Positions 1 to 12,370 are shown, numbered from the stretch's first letter. The stretch: DNA of 64,000 bases from Brachypodium distachyon (GCF_000005505.3 NC_016131.3:11181501-11245500), one strand, 5' to 3'. Numbers and translations are program-made. The notes: generated from the letters alone by a model not told the origin.

Positions 1-249
1 CCACTTAGCAGAAAAGGAGAGAGCGCCCGGGACTCTCCCGGCAATCTGTAAAACACTTGGCTAATACAAACTCAGAAGCAGGACGTAGTGTTTTACACAT
101 TAAAGTGGTCCGAATCTGGGTAAACGGACTTGTGCCTCTTTGCACTTGACATTGACCTCGCCGGCGATCGCCGAGTGATTCCCAACGCCCACTGCCGAAC
201 CTGAAAGGGGGTGCTTAGCATCCCGGTGTCTAATCCCCGGGCTACGACA
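1..249 (+). mobile_element. Partial LTR of a Tat/RIRE2-like gypsy element
   Basis: Read on the minus strand from 249, this stretch begins TGTCGTAGC, then a GACACCGGG block, a CACCCCCTTT block and a GTAAAACACTACGTCC block. These align in order with the LTR of the large element at 35627 (TGTCGTAGC, GACACCGGGG, CACCCCC, GTAAAACCCTATGTCC). It is therefore an LTR of the same group, cut by the left window edge. No primer-binding site follows position 249, so it is probably the outer end of a 3' LTR or a solo LTR. The flank CAAAC (250-254) would be its target duplication; the partner lies outside the window. Confidence 0.75.
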
Positions 250-991
250 CAAACAAAAAATAAAATGAAAATATGAAGAAAGATAGACAATGCACTTGGA
301 TAGAATTGTCGTGCCCGACTACTGACACTACTATGACACTAGCTACCTCGTCGTCATTTCCGGCGGCGGCGGCAGCAGCACAACACATTTCTGGCCCCGC
401 GGTGTGATCCACATATAGCATCACATACGGCCGGGGTACCAAGAGCAACATGGGTTGCATTTGCCTTGGTATCAGGTAGTACGTGCGCAAATCAAATGGA
501 TGATACACCGTCCCGTTTGGTCGCAACTCAGGTCTCTGGCGCCTTGCTCTCGAGGCAAAACCTCGCACGCACGTACACGTACTGTGCATGCATGCCCGTT
601 GAATCTTCTCTGCCTCGTGATCTCTCCTCTCAAATATTCACATCCCGTTCGTGTACGGCTGTACGCACGTATATATGCCCGCACAGGCACAGCAGCAGGT
701 GCAGGTTCCCTGCCCGGCCGGATCGACAGCAGCACTGCAGGGTGCGTGTCCCTGTAGTCTGCAGAGTAGCTAGCTTAATTAGCTAGTTCACCGGCAGGAT
801 TGCATGGTGCGTGTGTGTCTTGAATACTCAAAGTACGTGTCCCGTTTTGTATGTGTACGTACGTACCTACGTTGTACTCCACGTACGCAGATCTAGTATA
901 GAGCGGAATGTAACTAGTATAAGAGACGCGCGTGGCCCGTTTGTTGTCGTGGAAAAAAAACGACTCCATGCAACGCCGGCCGATCGAAAGA
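250..991 (+). promoter_or_regulatory. Upstream region of the PIF-like gene
   Basis: No supported gene lies here. The stretch holds a TATATAT run near 669-676 that could be a TATA box, followed by a pyrimidine-rich transcript-leader-like region and several CGTACGTAC-type repeats near 855-895. The transcription start is not determined. Overlapping small ORFs in several frames show no recognisable domain. Confidence 0.3.
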
Positions 992-2460
992 ATGAAATTC
1001 CGTGCACCAGCGTACTCCGACGACGACGGCAACAGCCATGGCGACGGAGAAGATCAACGCCAGAAGATGGCCGCCGCCGGCGACGACTGCCCCTCTCAGC
1101 TCAGCGACGAAAGGTAATTAATTAATTAATTAATTAATTAATCACGTATCTATACATCATCGTACGTAGATCATCATATCGATCACTACCAGTACCTGAT
1201 ACATATATATGTGTGCGTGCGTGCGTGCGTGCAGAACAGAACTGTTGGAGCTGCAATGGCGAGACGGTCACCCCGTGGAGCTGCAATGGCGAGACGGCCA
1301 CCCCGTGGAGCAGCCCGTTCATAACCTTGATCACAGCAACGATACGGCCGGTCATGTCGACGCTTGTGCGCCGGGAGAGAAGAAGAACAAGGCGGCGGCG
1401 GCGGCCGGGGGACCAAATAAGGCAGATCGGGCGACGTTGGCAGTGGAGCCGGTGGAGGAGTGGTGGAAGCTGTGGAGGGAAGGGGAAAATTACGGTGGCT
1501 CCTCTGCAGCCGCGTACGGCTACCCGATGATGATGCAGCAGGTCGACGCTAATTCGTCCTCCGTCAACGCCGAGAAGCAGGTGCACGACGAGAGCACGGG
1601 GGACGAACTCTGGAGGCTGTGGAGGGAAGGCCACGGCAGCTCTGCTCCTCAGGTTATTCACAAATTTTTTCGCTGCTCATCACGTTGGTCAAATTTTCAT
1701 GCATACCCGGCCGGACCGATAGAGAACAACACTCAAAGAATTAAACTTGTCACTGAATGATCAGGATTCCACGTGCAAGACTACCAACTCGGTGCTAAAA
1801 AGCGAGTCTTTGTTACCGAGCTCGGGGGCTTCAGGAGGCAGCGGTGCGCAAAGGCATTCGTCTGAACAGGTTTGGGCTGCACCAATTAAACAAGAGATCG
1901 CTAGCTCCTCAAGCTAGTCTTGTAAAGATTAGATAATCCAACCTAAATCTGCAGTTCGGTAATTCTAACACTGAGTCCTTCTCAGATTGAAGAGCGGTGC
2001 TCTACACTCGACCAAGCCATTGAGTACATGAAGTCACTCCAGCAACAAATCCAGGTAGCTAGCTTATCTGCTCTGCTGCATGCCCCCAATCTGCACTCAC
2101 GCTACGCATCGCATCGCATGTGTAAATTAATAACTGCTCAAATTTCTCACATGATGAATTTGCTGAATGCAGGTGCTATCCAGCGGCGGGTACGCCATGC
2201 AACCGCTGCTATACCCGTGCATCTGCAGCCAGGCTCCACACCCTGCAGCTGTTCCAGCAGCAGCGCCTCTGCACCCTGTACCGTGTGCACGGCCACAGCC
2301 ACCACAACCATCACTAGCAGCGCCTCTGTACCAAGCTTTGCCCCCTCCGATTCCTGCAGCTGACATGATGAACCCAGTTATGGTGCCAATCGGAGGGCAG
2401 CCGGGCGGCGCCAGCGGAATGTTCGGCATGAGCACCGGCTTAGCAGACAAGATGCCGTAG
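992..2460 (+). CDS. PIF-like protein with an APB motif and a basic-region-less HLH remnant
   Basis: Five exons join in frame: 992-1113, 1235-1652, 1765-1869, 1986-2054 and 2173-2460, all with GT-AG introns, giving about 333 residues. Residues 43-56 (ELLELQW then GHPV) match the active-phytochrome-B-binding motif of phytochrome-interacting factors and are duplicated directly after. Exon 4 (69 nt) encodes STLDQAIEYMKSLQQQIQ, the helix-2 exon of PIF bHLH domains, and exon 5 continues with the Pro/Ala-rich tail typical after it. The exon that should carry the basic region and helix 1 is absent: only a 115-bp intron separates exons 3 and 4. The product could dimerise through the remaining helix or bind phytochrome but should not bind E-boxes (inference). 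The start is uncertain: ATGs at 968, 992 and 1067 are in one frame. It could also be a decaying gene, although all reading frames are open. Confidence 0.75.
1116..1142. repeat. ATTA microsatellite in intron 1
   Basis: About six copies of the tetramer ATTA/TAAT immediately follow the donor site of the first intron of the PIF-like gene. A GTGC/GCGT microsatellite (1211-1232) lies just before the acceptor of the same intron. Confidence 0.8.
1248..1307 (+). repeat. 30-bp tandem duplication in the APB motif
   Basis: Two direct copies, 1248-1277 and 1278-1307, differ at one base and encode two successive ELQWRDGHPV blocks. The duplication is in frame and doubles the core of the phytochrome-binding motif. 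Confidence 0.9.
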
Positions 2461-3258
2461 AGCACGCGTTCCGATAATATATCCGTTTGGTGCCTGAGCG
2501 CGCGGCCCCGGGGCTTTAATTCGTCGTCGTGCAGGAGAATTTTTGGTAGTCCAGTTGGGTACTTGGGACTTACCTTGTGCACTCGATCCCGATCTTCACA
2601 AGCTTTAGGCCAATTTGCAGTGGCTGTGCTGCAACGTGTGTACTCTAATTAACGAGTTAGGCAAATATCTACCTACGTTCATAAACAGGTTCTATTGAGG
2701 AACATTCTTGAGTGTTGTTGCATAAGAACAACACTACAGTAATAGGTATTGATGCTTGATCGATGATCGAGTGTGATTGAGTCACGTACGCTATCACCTA
2801 GAGAGAGTCGCCGTACATTGGACAAGTTGACACGATACGACGATGTTTTTTGAATTGGTTCTGCCTTGCTTGTTGAGCGAGCTTGGTCCATGTCAAGAGA
2901 GTCAGTAAGAGGGACTAGTAACCAAGAGTTCCCCCTCCAATATTTCTAGATCCCTCGGGCTTGACTCTGGACCAGAGATCTGGATGTCGAGGCTAGCTAG
3001 AGCTTGAAGGAGCTCTAGGCATGACCCTTGACATCGGACAAAAATGTCTTTCTCAGTGTGGATACTAGAACTAAAAAGAGTTCTAGGCTGATCTCCCATT
3101 GTGCTCTTCTTCAAAGTAAGATCAAGTGAGTTACAACCCCATGGAGGGGGTATCTACAGCCTTAGGATTCACGACAAACGATCATGGATGTCCTTTGGTG
3201 GGAGAACAAACGGGGAAGATTCCTTAATTTACTTCGAGGCCCTCCTACTTACTACTTA
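2461..3258. other. 3' flank and unassigned sequence
   Basis: About 200 bases after the stop codon are probably the 3' UTR of the PIF-like gene; no clear AATAAA signal was fixed. From about 2680 to 3170 the sequence looks like unassigned repeat DNA; no domain is encoded. Confidence 0.4.
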
Positions 3259-3363
3259 CTCCGTTTCATAATTCTTGTCTCAAATTTGCTCCAAAATGGA
3301 TGTATCTATTCCTAAGAAGCGTCTACATACATGTTATATTTTGACAATAATTATGGAACGGAG
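3259..3363. mobile_element. Stowaway-like MITE
   Basis: The ends are inverted repeats: CTCCGTTTCATAATTCTTGTC on the left against the reverse complement of GACAATAATTATGGAACGGAG on the right, 19 of 21 matching. A TA precedes the left end. Size and termini fit the grass Stowaway (Tc1/mariner-derived) group. Confidence 0.75.
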
Positions 3364-5283
3364 TGAATATTATACTTGGTTTTTTTTCCTTGCGCTTGAG
3401 TGATTTTCTCTTATTTAATTTCAGTCATTGTCTTGACTTGTTGAGAACTTAGGTGCCTTGACCAATCCTAGCTTGTTAGCATCATGTGCGGATGAATATT
3501 TTAGCTGACTTGGTCTTCGTTGCGTAGGATTTGTGTTCTGGCCATATAAGGATTTTATTATATCCCAACAGGATATGCTTTGAGCCGAAGTCATTGGAAA
3601 TGCATTTGGGGTCAATTTTCTTGGATATCCTATCACTTGAGGAACACTTGTCCTTGCATTTGATATCATGTCGGTTTGGTTGCAGAATCTAGGTCGTGTT
3701 CTGCAAGTTTGCCTAGGGATTTCCCCCCTCTTTGGCCTATTGTCTTGGTTAAGGAAAATCTTTGCATGAAGTTGTCCATAAGTTAACCGAGAAGAGTGCC
3801 ATGGCCTCCTTGACTGGGCCAATGCTTACCAGGCTTGAATGAAAGTTGCAACCTTTGGGGATGCTTTATGATTTGCTCGATGCCTTTTCACAATCCTTCA
3901 CGTGGTTTTTCCGAGACTTGGAGAAATTTCACGCCTCTCAGGATTTTTCCTTGCTTTCAGGATTTTCTTTCCTAACTTCCTAGAATTTCTCAAAGCATCC
4001 ATCAATTTTTGTCATTTTTTTGGAATTTTCTCGACTTTTGAGAACTTCTTGATGTTTTTCCTTGATTGTGTAGCCTTGATAATTTTTTCTCCAAATTTTT
4101 GAAAGCCCAGATTTTTTTATGAATCTTTCAGCATTGTCTGATGCCACCTCTAAATTCCCAACGAGTGTTTCAATATTTTATTATTGAAATCAATGACCTG
4201 GGTTTTTCTTATTTGCCAAACACAGCACAGAGGGGTTTTCACATTGTTTATTTTATCAAACCATGGGCCTTTCAACAACACAACATTTTTCAGAATCATG
4301 TGCTTTCCTGTAACTACAATATTTTTTTTTGGCCTTTTCATGCTTTTCTCATGAAAAAGGAAAAACAAATCCTTAGGATGAAGACACACCTTCCTGGGTC
4401 ATGTTGGGTAGGCCCACTTGCGAGTTGAGTCAACCATGCATTTTCCCCTTTCTATTTTTAGTAGCGACGGCCTTCTTTAGGCCTCTAGGCTCAACCCGAT
4501 ACCGATTTGATTAATTAAGGCAAGTCGGGACAGCTCGGATTGCCTGGAGAGGGACGATCGGACGATGACCCTCCATCTTTATCCTCCTCGGTACGAGGCG
4601 GGAGGGGGGGGGATGATTAGGATACGTCAAATTTATTATGGTGGGGTGGTTGCTTTTGGCGCCGCGCTCATCATGGACGATGACTCCAGTTGCATGTCAT
4701 TGACACAAATTTGACCTAATGCATGCCAGTCATCCCTAAACCTTGCGCGCATGCTTCGCATAGGGTAATAGAGTAGCGAGGCGGTTCGATCGCTACCAAT
4801 TTGACCCAACTAGGCCACACATCACTTATGCCACGTTGAAAACGTTCCCCATGTATGCATAGCCGAGGTGGCATGCAGTAACTGGCTGCTCAGTTGTGAG
4901 AATGCTCCATCTATCATATTTGACACAAATATTGAAATTGGGTACAATGTGGAGAAAATAACACTAAATAGGATACAAAACGGTGTAAAGTTTAGACAAG
5001 GAACTTTGTGTCAATTTTGGACACTTACTGCGTTGTGAAAAAAAGGAAATCACAAGGACAATAAGAAAGTGAAGTTTCTTATTTCTAGAACTTAACAAAG
5101 TAGGCAGAAACCTAGGAAAAACATCAAAATTTTCAAAAAACTTGGAAAGCAAACATAAAATTTGTATCGAGAAAAAAATGCTCCAAAAATTTATTAAAAT
5201 ATAATAAAAATAAAATCCTAAAAGTAGAAAAAAGGAAACAAAATTAGGAAATTTAGAAAATCAAGGATGTTCCAAAAAAGTTA
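3364..5283. other. AT-rich intergenic sequence
   Basis: Long T-rich tracts (3890-4110) and A-rich tracts (5035-5280) produce spurious small ORFs on both strands. I see no domain, terminal repeat or RNA gene here. Confidence 0.5.
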
Positions 5284-5396
5284 CTCCCTCCGACCCATAT
5301 TAGTTGTCAAAATATTACATATATTTAGACGTTTTTTAGGCATACATACATTCATATTTGGACAACTTCGAGACGATTAACATGAATCGGAGGGAG
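5284..5396. mobile_element. Stowaway MITE
   Basis: The left end CTCCCTCCGACCCATATTAG pairs with the right end ending ATGAATCGGAGGGAG. A TA flanks both sides (5282-5283 and 5397-5398), the Stowaway target duplication. Confidence 0.85.
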
Positions 5397-6723
5397 TATT
5401 AAAAAAGTAAAAAATCAAGCAAACGTAAACTGCAAGTGCGATCCCACTTAAAAAAAATCCTACTAGTCCAATTTATTTTGTTTAAATTTGACATGTGAAC
5501 TTAGAGGTTGACATAGAAGTAGATATAAATGGGATCTTGCTTTTATCCCAATCACTTGTCGATATTGCAGTTGAGTGAAAGCACTATTTTAGGATAGAGC
5601 AATTTGTTTTTGTGATTACTAGTTTCCCATTTTAAAACTGGATCAAGAAATATTATGCCAATTAAACATCATAGTTGAACTGAAAATGTAAATTAAGCTT
5701 GAGTACTTCGGATGCAATTAACCGTGCAATCGCACTCAGGAGGAAATGATGAGCGCATTGCTTGATCTGAAAAAGTTGTGGTCAGTTCAAAAAAGAAGGA
5801 AAATGAAGGGAAAGTACGTGTGAGATTCCTTGCAGGTGGAGCTGTCATTTGACCTTTGAGCAAGCTGGATGCTTGTAAGCAGGAACATGTGATCCAAGGG
5901 TCCCGGCGACTCACGTGTCTCCTGCCCCTGCCCGTTTATAGATAAATCAATCATTGTCTCCTAATAATGCCCCTCCTAACTGCAGTATCATAATGCAGCA
6001 CAAGGAATCAACGACGCCCCACACGTCAGGTATGTTCTCCGGACAAGCATTCCAATCTTATTACAGGAGTTGGTTGGACCCAACCGCATCTCTCAGCATT
6101 CACTTCTCATAGAATTGTGAGACAAGTATATTGCATATCTATTTATGTGATCTACAATAACAAAAAAATATGAAAGAATTTGAATATGAATTTTATGTCT
6201 GCATACCACATAGTATATTAATAGATTACTAATTGATGTATTTGGAATTTTGGATAAACAAAACATGATTATATTTTTTAACAGATGGAGTAGAGGCATC
6301 ACAACAAAGATAAAAAAGCATTACTAAGAACCAGAAAGACCTTAAACGTAAACCATAATACAGTACTAAGAGTACATGAATTTACTAGCACGAAACATTA
6401 TTAGATGCCTTGTCCAAAGCTGCCATAATAAAATATGGAAGCACAAATCGTACGCATGTGTATTCCCTGACCTTTTTCCATGTGAGTGTCGCAATGGTCA
6501 ACAAAACCTACTCCACACTGACCTATGTCCTTGGCATTTTGACCCCGGCACAGCATCTGCTCACTAATAAACTAAAGCAAAACCCATCTCCATCCGTCCA
6601 TCGCTTCCCTTCGACAGTCCCAACGGTTCAGATTCATGAAACGACATGGTTTTTTAATACAGCCCCGTAATAAACAACGCCAACTGGGGTCGCTTTTTCA
6701 AAGGTGGGAGGGGCCAGATCGCA
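5397..6723. other. Intergenic sequence upstream of the WRKY gene
   Basis: No supported gene. The small ORFs here have no recognisable domain. The last few hundred bases are the likely distal promoter of the WRKY gene. Confidence 0.4.
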
Positions 6724-7426
6724 ATATTATATGAACCGCCGGCCTCGACTGCAAAAACAAGGAGAGAGAAACGGGAATTATTTCTTCTTCCCCTGCTTCC
6801 CTTCCGTCGCCTGGTCTTCGTTCCATCTTCTTCCTCTTTCACACCTTCCTTCCACTAAGTCTCCGGTGGGCGACGACCGTTGCCTCCGAGCTCGCAGTCG
6901 CAAGTCTAGATTCACAGGCCGTCATACGTGGATCCTCCCTGACGGTGAGTTTCGCTAGCTCTCTCGCGGCGTTTCTGCGTGCGGGTGTGGCACCGATTGG
7001 TGCTTGCTTCGGCGAGTTCTTGCTGGGGGGAATCTTGTGGGGTTGTTGCCCTGTTTGATGCGATTGCACGCAAGAAACTGCCCACCGTGGTCGCTTCTTG
7101 GTGCCGCGAATTCCTCCCCCGCGGTCGTCGACGTCCGGCTTGGTTCTCACTCCTGCCGCTTCTGGGAATTCTTGTGGAGAGGGCGATCTGGTCCGAGAAC
7201 GATTTATTGGTTCCTGAGCCTGAGGCTGCTCTGATGTCTGCTGCGTGGCTTTGCGAGTAAATAGCTGCCGTGGTGAGCTTTTCTGAGATCTGAGTAATTT
7301 TCCCTCTCACTTTCTGATGTTCAGATCTGCTGTGGTAGCCAAGGAGGTGAGTTGCTTGTGAGGAATTCACGACAGGATCGTTTCTCTATCTGTTTCTGTT
7401 ATTTTGGCCATTTGGTGTGGTGAGTA
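6724..7426 (+). promoter_or_regulatory. Core promoter, 5' UTR and probable leader intron of the WRKY gene
   Basis: A TATA-like ATTATATGAA lies at about 6725-6734, followed by a CT-rich leader. A strong donor (ACG then GTGAGTTT, intron start 6945) and an acceptor at 7324 (GATGTTCAG) suggest a 5' UTR intron of about 380 bases, a common feature of plant transcription-factor genes. This is inferred from splice consensus only. Confidence 0.4.
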
Positions 7427-9253
7427 ATGGAGGAAGTGGAGGAGGCGAACAGGGTAGCCGTGGAGAGCTGCCACAGAGTGCTAGCCTTGCTCTCCCAGAG
7501 CCAAGACCCGGCGCAGCTCAGGAGCATAGCTCAGGGGACGGATGAAGCCTGTGCAAGGTTTAGGAAGGTGGCTAAACTCCTCAGCAACGAAGGAGGAGGA
7601 TCACCAGCTGCCGGAGGAACCCATCCTAGAGCTAAGGTTGTCAGCAGGAGACAGACTCCAGGCTTCTTGAGCCAGAAGGGCTTCTTGGATGGTAACACCC
7701 CGGTGGTGGTGCTGAATAGTGCCCATCCTTCGACTAGCTCTGCACAGGTATATCCTAGAAACAAAACTCTGGATTCACAGAGCACGCATCAAATTGGAGG
7801 ACCTCCCAAGCTGGTCCAGCCATTGTCTGCACATTTCCAGTTTGGCAATGTATCACGGTATCAGTTCCAGCATCAGCACCAACAGCAGAAAATGCAGGCT
7901 GAGATGTTCAAGAGAAGCAATAGTGGGATTAACTTGAAGTTTGACAGCCCCAGTGGCACGGGGACAATGTCGTCTGCAAGATCCTTCATGTCATCTTTGA
8001 GCATGGATGGTAGTGTGGCCAGCCTGGATGCAAAGTCCTCATCATTCCATTTGATTGGTGGGCCTGCGATGAGTGACCCCGTCAATGCGCAGCAGGCACC
8101 AAGGAGGCGATGCTCAGGACGTGGGGAGGATGGGAATGGCAAGTGCACTGCAACTGGCAGATGCCACTGCTCAAAGAGGAGGTAAATCCGTTAGCTTAGT
8201 GTTTTTGAATATTGTTTTCTGTTAAAGGTAGAATACAATCAGATTTTCTGTCTCCCCTATTTTAGCAGGAAATTGCGGGTGAAGAGGACGATTAAAGTTC
8301 CCGCAATTAGTAATAAAATTGCTGATATACCTCCAGATGAATACTCATGGAGGAAGTATGGGCAGAAGCCAATCAAGGGTTCCCCGCATCCCAGGTAATG
8401 AACTGAACATTTAAGTCCTTTTTCTTTGCATGTGTATTCTTGATTTTACAGTGATGGGAATTAGTCATGATGATGCTATAATCACCATAGCACATTAACT
8501 TTATTAGTAGTAAAGGCGTGATCATTCGCCATGTTATAATAGGATGCGCAGATGCTCATCTCCCTGGGCTACTCAAGTGCTTTCTGATAAATAATGTGTC
8601 AATGATAATCAGAACACACTTTTTCCACAAGACATATTTCTTGGGTGCTGTACATGTATGTTTTCTATCCTCGAGGTGATTCGGTATCTAAGAGCTGTCG
8701 ATACCTTATTGCTATGACATTAAACAATTTGTTGGATGATGTCATTCTTCGTGCACTTCTGGAAATTAGATCAATAATGAGTCTTAAAGTGGCCACTTAA
8801 TGCAACTGAGTTCATGCTATGGTGATTCACTCTATAATAATCCCATCCATATCGCCTGCCCACCTTGTATCTACCTTAAATATCTTGATAATAAAATGCA
8901 CAAACATAGATATACGCAGCAGTGGCAATCACATGAATATGGTTGTCTAAATTGGCACATATCTTCTCCCATTTCTAGCAAACACTGGATATAGAAACAT
9001 GATTCTTTGTACTTCTATTTTTATCTCCAACCTACCAGGTTGCTATTCTTAATTTGTCTCGTGAAAACACTAACCATTAATTGCTTGAGCAACATGCAGG
9101 GGCTACTACAAATGCAGCAGTGTGAGGGGCTGCCCAGCGAGGAAGCATGTTGAGCGGTGCGTGGATGATCCGTCGATGCTCATTGTTACGTACGAGGGTG
9201 AACACAACCATACACGAATGCCAACTCAGTCTGCTCAGTCTGCGCAGGCTTAG
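7427..9253 (+). CDS. WRKY transcription factor, group IId
   Basis: Three exons, 7427-8181, 8269-8394 and 9100-9253, join in frame to 344 residues. An N-terminal block near residue 40 ([13 protein letters not shown]) corresponds to the calmodulin-binding/HARF-type region of group IId WRKY proteins. Residues about 225-265 form the Cys/His and Lys/Arg-rich plant zinc-cluster domain that precedes the WRKY domain in this group. The WRKYGQK heptad is at 279-285, and the zinc ligands C299, C305, H329 and H331 fit C-X5-C-X23-H-X-H. The second intron splits the PR dipeptide after the heptad, the conserved R-type position. A nuclear W-box-binding regulator, probably responsive to calcium and defence signals (family knowledge). 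All key residues are present, so the copy looks functional. The first ATG of the open frame was taken as start. Confidence 0.93.
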
Positions 9254-11514
9254 ATAGTCTTCAGGAAAGACAAGTCGCCAGCTCTTGTTGATGGAAGAGT
9301 GGGCTTTTCTCCTAAATTAGGATTGCAAAGTGACAAATATGGGATCCATTTGAGCAGTTGATGTGCTGACTTGCCTTCTGACCTGCATGTTTTGTGGTGA
9401 GTGTGTGAAGTGAGAGGATGCAAAAATGTTCTTCTCCCTTAAAGGAGGTATCAAAATGATGACAGGGTGGAACAGGATGTTAGATAGGACAGCTGAGATT
9501 TTTCGCTCAGGAGGGAGTGCGAAGAGTTTGAAGGTTAAGATAGAAATTGGGGGGGATGGCAGTTGTGTAAGATTGGAAAATGAGGAAGTTATCAGAACAA
9601 ATCTTCTCGATTCACTCGGCTCTCCCTCCTTTTGTACCAAGTGCACACAAGCTAGTTTTGAATAAAAACAGGGGAAAAAAAAGAAAATCCGGTTAGGTAT
9701 TCTTGTAGCGTCACAAGATCACTGTTTAGTCTCGCTTTCCTTCCGATCCTTTGGCTAAGCATGTCTTTTGCTCATTTATGTCTTGTCATATAATTGCCAA
9801 TTATTTATGTGTTTTATTTTTCTTTGTTTTTAGGGATATTGAGTTGCTACGTGTGAGCATATTTGGGATGTTTTACAAAATTCCAACTTTTTTAATAAAA
9901 CATGAAAATTTGTGTTCCTTGCAAAAAAAAAGTAAATTTAGCCGCTTATTCGATATTGAATACATTAATCCTTCTTTTTATACTTTCTTCTTTTTGAAAG
10001 GACACAGATAAATTATTTTTGTACGAATTAACTATCATGTCACAGCCTTTTGTCTTTCTTAAAAAAAAAGATTTGCATCAAAATTATTTTTAGTTGAACA
10101 TGGCCAAAGTTCATTATCTATAGAGCTCGTTTGAAACAAAGCGGTGTGAAACATATAGCAAAAATAGTAAGAAAAACATAGGGGTAAACAAATACAAGTG
10201 TTAAACATAGACTATGTGAAGAATAAAACTATCGCAGTGTCACGTTGCACATTCAAAGGCAGTGTAAAATGTCTGAATTTTTTCTAAAGGAGTCTCAAAA
10301 GATTATGTTTTTTAGGGGTTAACTTTTATATGTTAAACATAATAATCTAAAATTGCGTTTGTGACACAGGGGTATGGATAGTATTTCTATCGAATCCTAC
10401 AAAATAAATGGAAAAGCGGTACTTGTTCCTTAATATCTAACATCCTATGTTCTTGCTATGGAAAAACGAAACACCCCTGTGGATTCCACACAGAGCTAAG
10501 CCAATTATAAAAAAGGCGCACACCAGTTTGATTCTTACAGAAACGCCCTATTATAATGCTTGCCGATTCTTGCATTACACTCCAAGCATTTTGCACTGGA
10601 CCGAAAATAAATGAACTATGCACTAGTCATGAAAAAGAAACAAAGATTCGATCTTTTTTTTAGTGAAGCATGAAGTACATAACCTTTAAACTTGCCGCAT
10701 ACCTGCTACTAGAATCGGAGGAATCGTCAAACCTGTTATGATGTACTACTGCCGTAACGGTCTGGCCGGATGCTGTGTCCCCAAGCAATAATATTGCATA
10801 ATCATCACCGAATCGCTTGCGTATACATTTCCCTCTTATCTTTTGGAACAGTTTTCGAAATGATCGGGACTACTTGTGTCTGTGACTTGCTGGGACGGAT
10901 TTGCTTGATACTAGCTCGTAGTAGCCAAAAAAAAAAGGGGCAGAGCTTTTATTGACAAAAGAAAAATCAAAACAAGCAGAGGGCAGAGCAGAGCATATGA
11001 CATGAGCCCATGACCATGCATGATATGTTGCCGTAGGAAAAGAAACACGCAGCAATGTTGCAGCATTTCAAAGAAGCATACACAATAAATTTTGTTTGGG
11101 CAAGCGATAAGAGTGCATTTCGTTAACGGTAAGAAGAGGTAGCAGCATGCAACATGAGAAACCAATGCATAGTAACAATGCCGGCAACAACAAAGAAACA
11201 CTTCTGCAACATATATTAACCACTCGCAGGAGGACACCCAGAATCATTGTAACACGTCACTTGGAAATAAAGTATGCAACTTAAAAATCCTAAATTCGCT
11301 AACCTGTGACGGTCACACGTTCGTGATGTGGCTTTGTCGATTTGGGCTCGTTAGCAACAAATTTGGCTCGTCGGACCTCTGTCGAAACTGGATTGGGCAA
11401 CCTCTGACCCTTTCCCATGATCCCGACGTATTCTTAAAGCTGAGTGCTGCAAACTCGAGCTCCACTATTAAGCCATTCATACATGTTAATCAATCAACGA
11501 TGATTTTGTTTAGA
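9254..11514. other. WRKY 3' UTR and intergenic sequence
   Basis: The first few hundred bases after the stop are presumably the 3' UTR of the WRKY gene. Beyond about 9740 the sequence is AT-rich with many homopolymer runs and no supported gene. A-rich sequence at 10925-10975 may be the tail of a LINE copy on the minus strand (weak). Confidence 0.4.
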
Positions 11515-12370
11515 TGATCAGGGACAACGTCCCCCGTCCCAACTTTCATTGAAACCCGGTACCATTCAAGTAGCGAGTTTCCGGCAGCAGTTTCTATAGG
11601 TAGACTAGGCTACGACAAATGGTAAAGTTCTCCTTCCAGCTGGCATGAAGGCTCAGCGAGCCACGCAGGGCAACACATGCTACATGTAGATTAGGCTAAC
11701 AACATCTTGTTCTTCCTCAAGGGTGATGGCTGCGGCGATGTGCTGCCAATCTCTAGGGGGCACACCAGGCTCGGGAGCGACGGCACATGAAGCCCATCAT
11801 GGAGGGGAGGGGGTGACTGATCGGAGATCTTGAGGCATGCATAGTCTACCAGGAGCGCATCTCATAACATGGCAGCAGAGGAAGATTCAAATGCCATCAG
11901 TGACAAGCCAAGCGGGGGGGTGCCTGCAACACCAAATGCAGGTGGATACAAAAACCCTCGACCAACTCCAGCATCTCCAGCTTGAAGATAGTTTCCATTT
12001 TTGTACAGAACGATGGATTAGCCACCAGATTTTCTTAGAGCTTAACCAAATTGCATTGTTAAAGATGATATTATTTCTGAATTTCCAAATGCTCCATAGG
12101 ACAGCAGCACATATGGAATTTGAAGCAGCGTTTTTTTTTAATTTGAAATCCAGAGCCTAGCAACGATTCAAGATCAGTACCCAGCTGCCTATGAAAAAAG
12201 TCTGAAATAACACACCAAATGGATCTAGCAACTACACGATCAAAGAATAAATGGTGAACAAATTCTTTCTCAAGCAGAACGCACACTCTGGTTTTTTCAA
12301 TTGCCTCTTTTTCAAATCGCCATCACGCAGGGCTACCACGCCATCCATATGTCGTCCTTAACCTCTTGCT
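11515..12370 (-). pseudogene. LINE reverse-transcriptase 3' fragment
   Basis: The minus strand near 12286-12190 encodes CVLLEKEFVHHLFF followed by an A-x-x-IW block. This is the zinc-binding zf-RVT segment found after the reverse transcriptase of plant L1-type LINEs. Expected cysteines are missing and the frame soon breaks. The 3' part down to about 11515 resembles the 3' end of a plant LINE. It is a 5'-truncated, dead copy; boundaries are approximate. Confidence 0.65.

Noticed and set aside
811..1125. Plus-strand ORF overlapping the PIF-like first exon
   Set aside because: Wrong frame for the APB motif exon; runs into the ATTA microsatellite.
3890..4430. ORFs in the T-rich stretch
   Set aside because: Phe-rich translations come from low-complexity DNA; no start context, domain or conservation signal.
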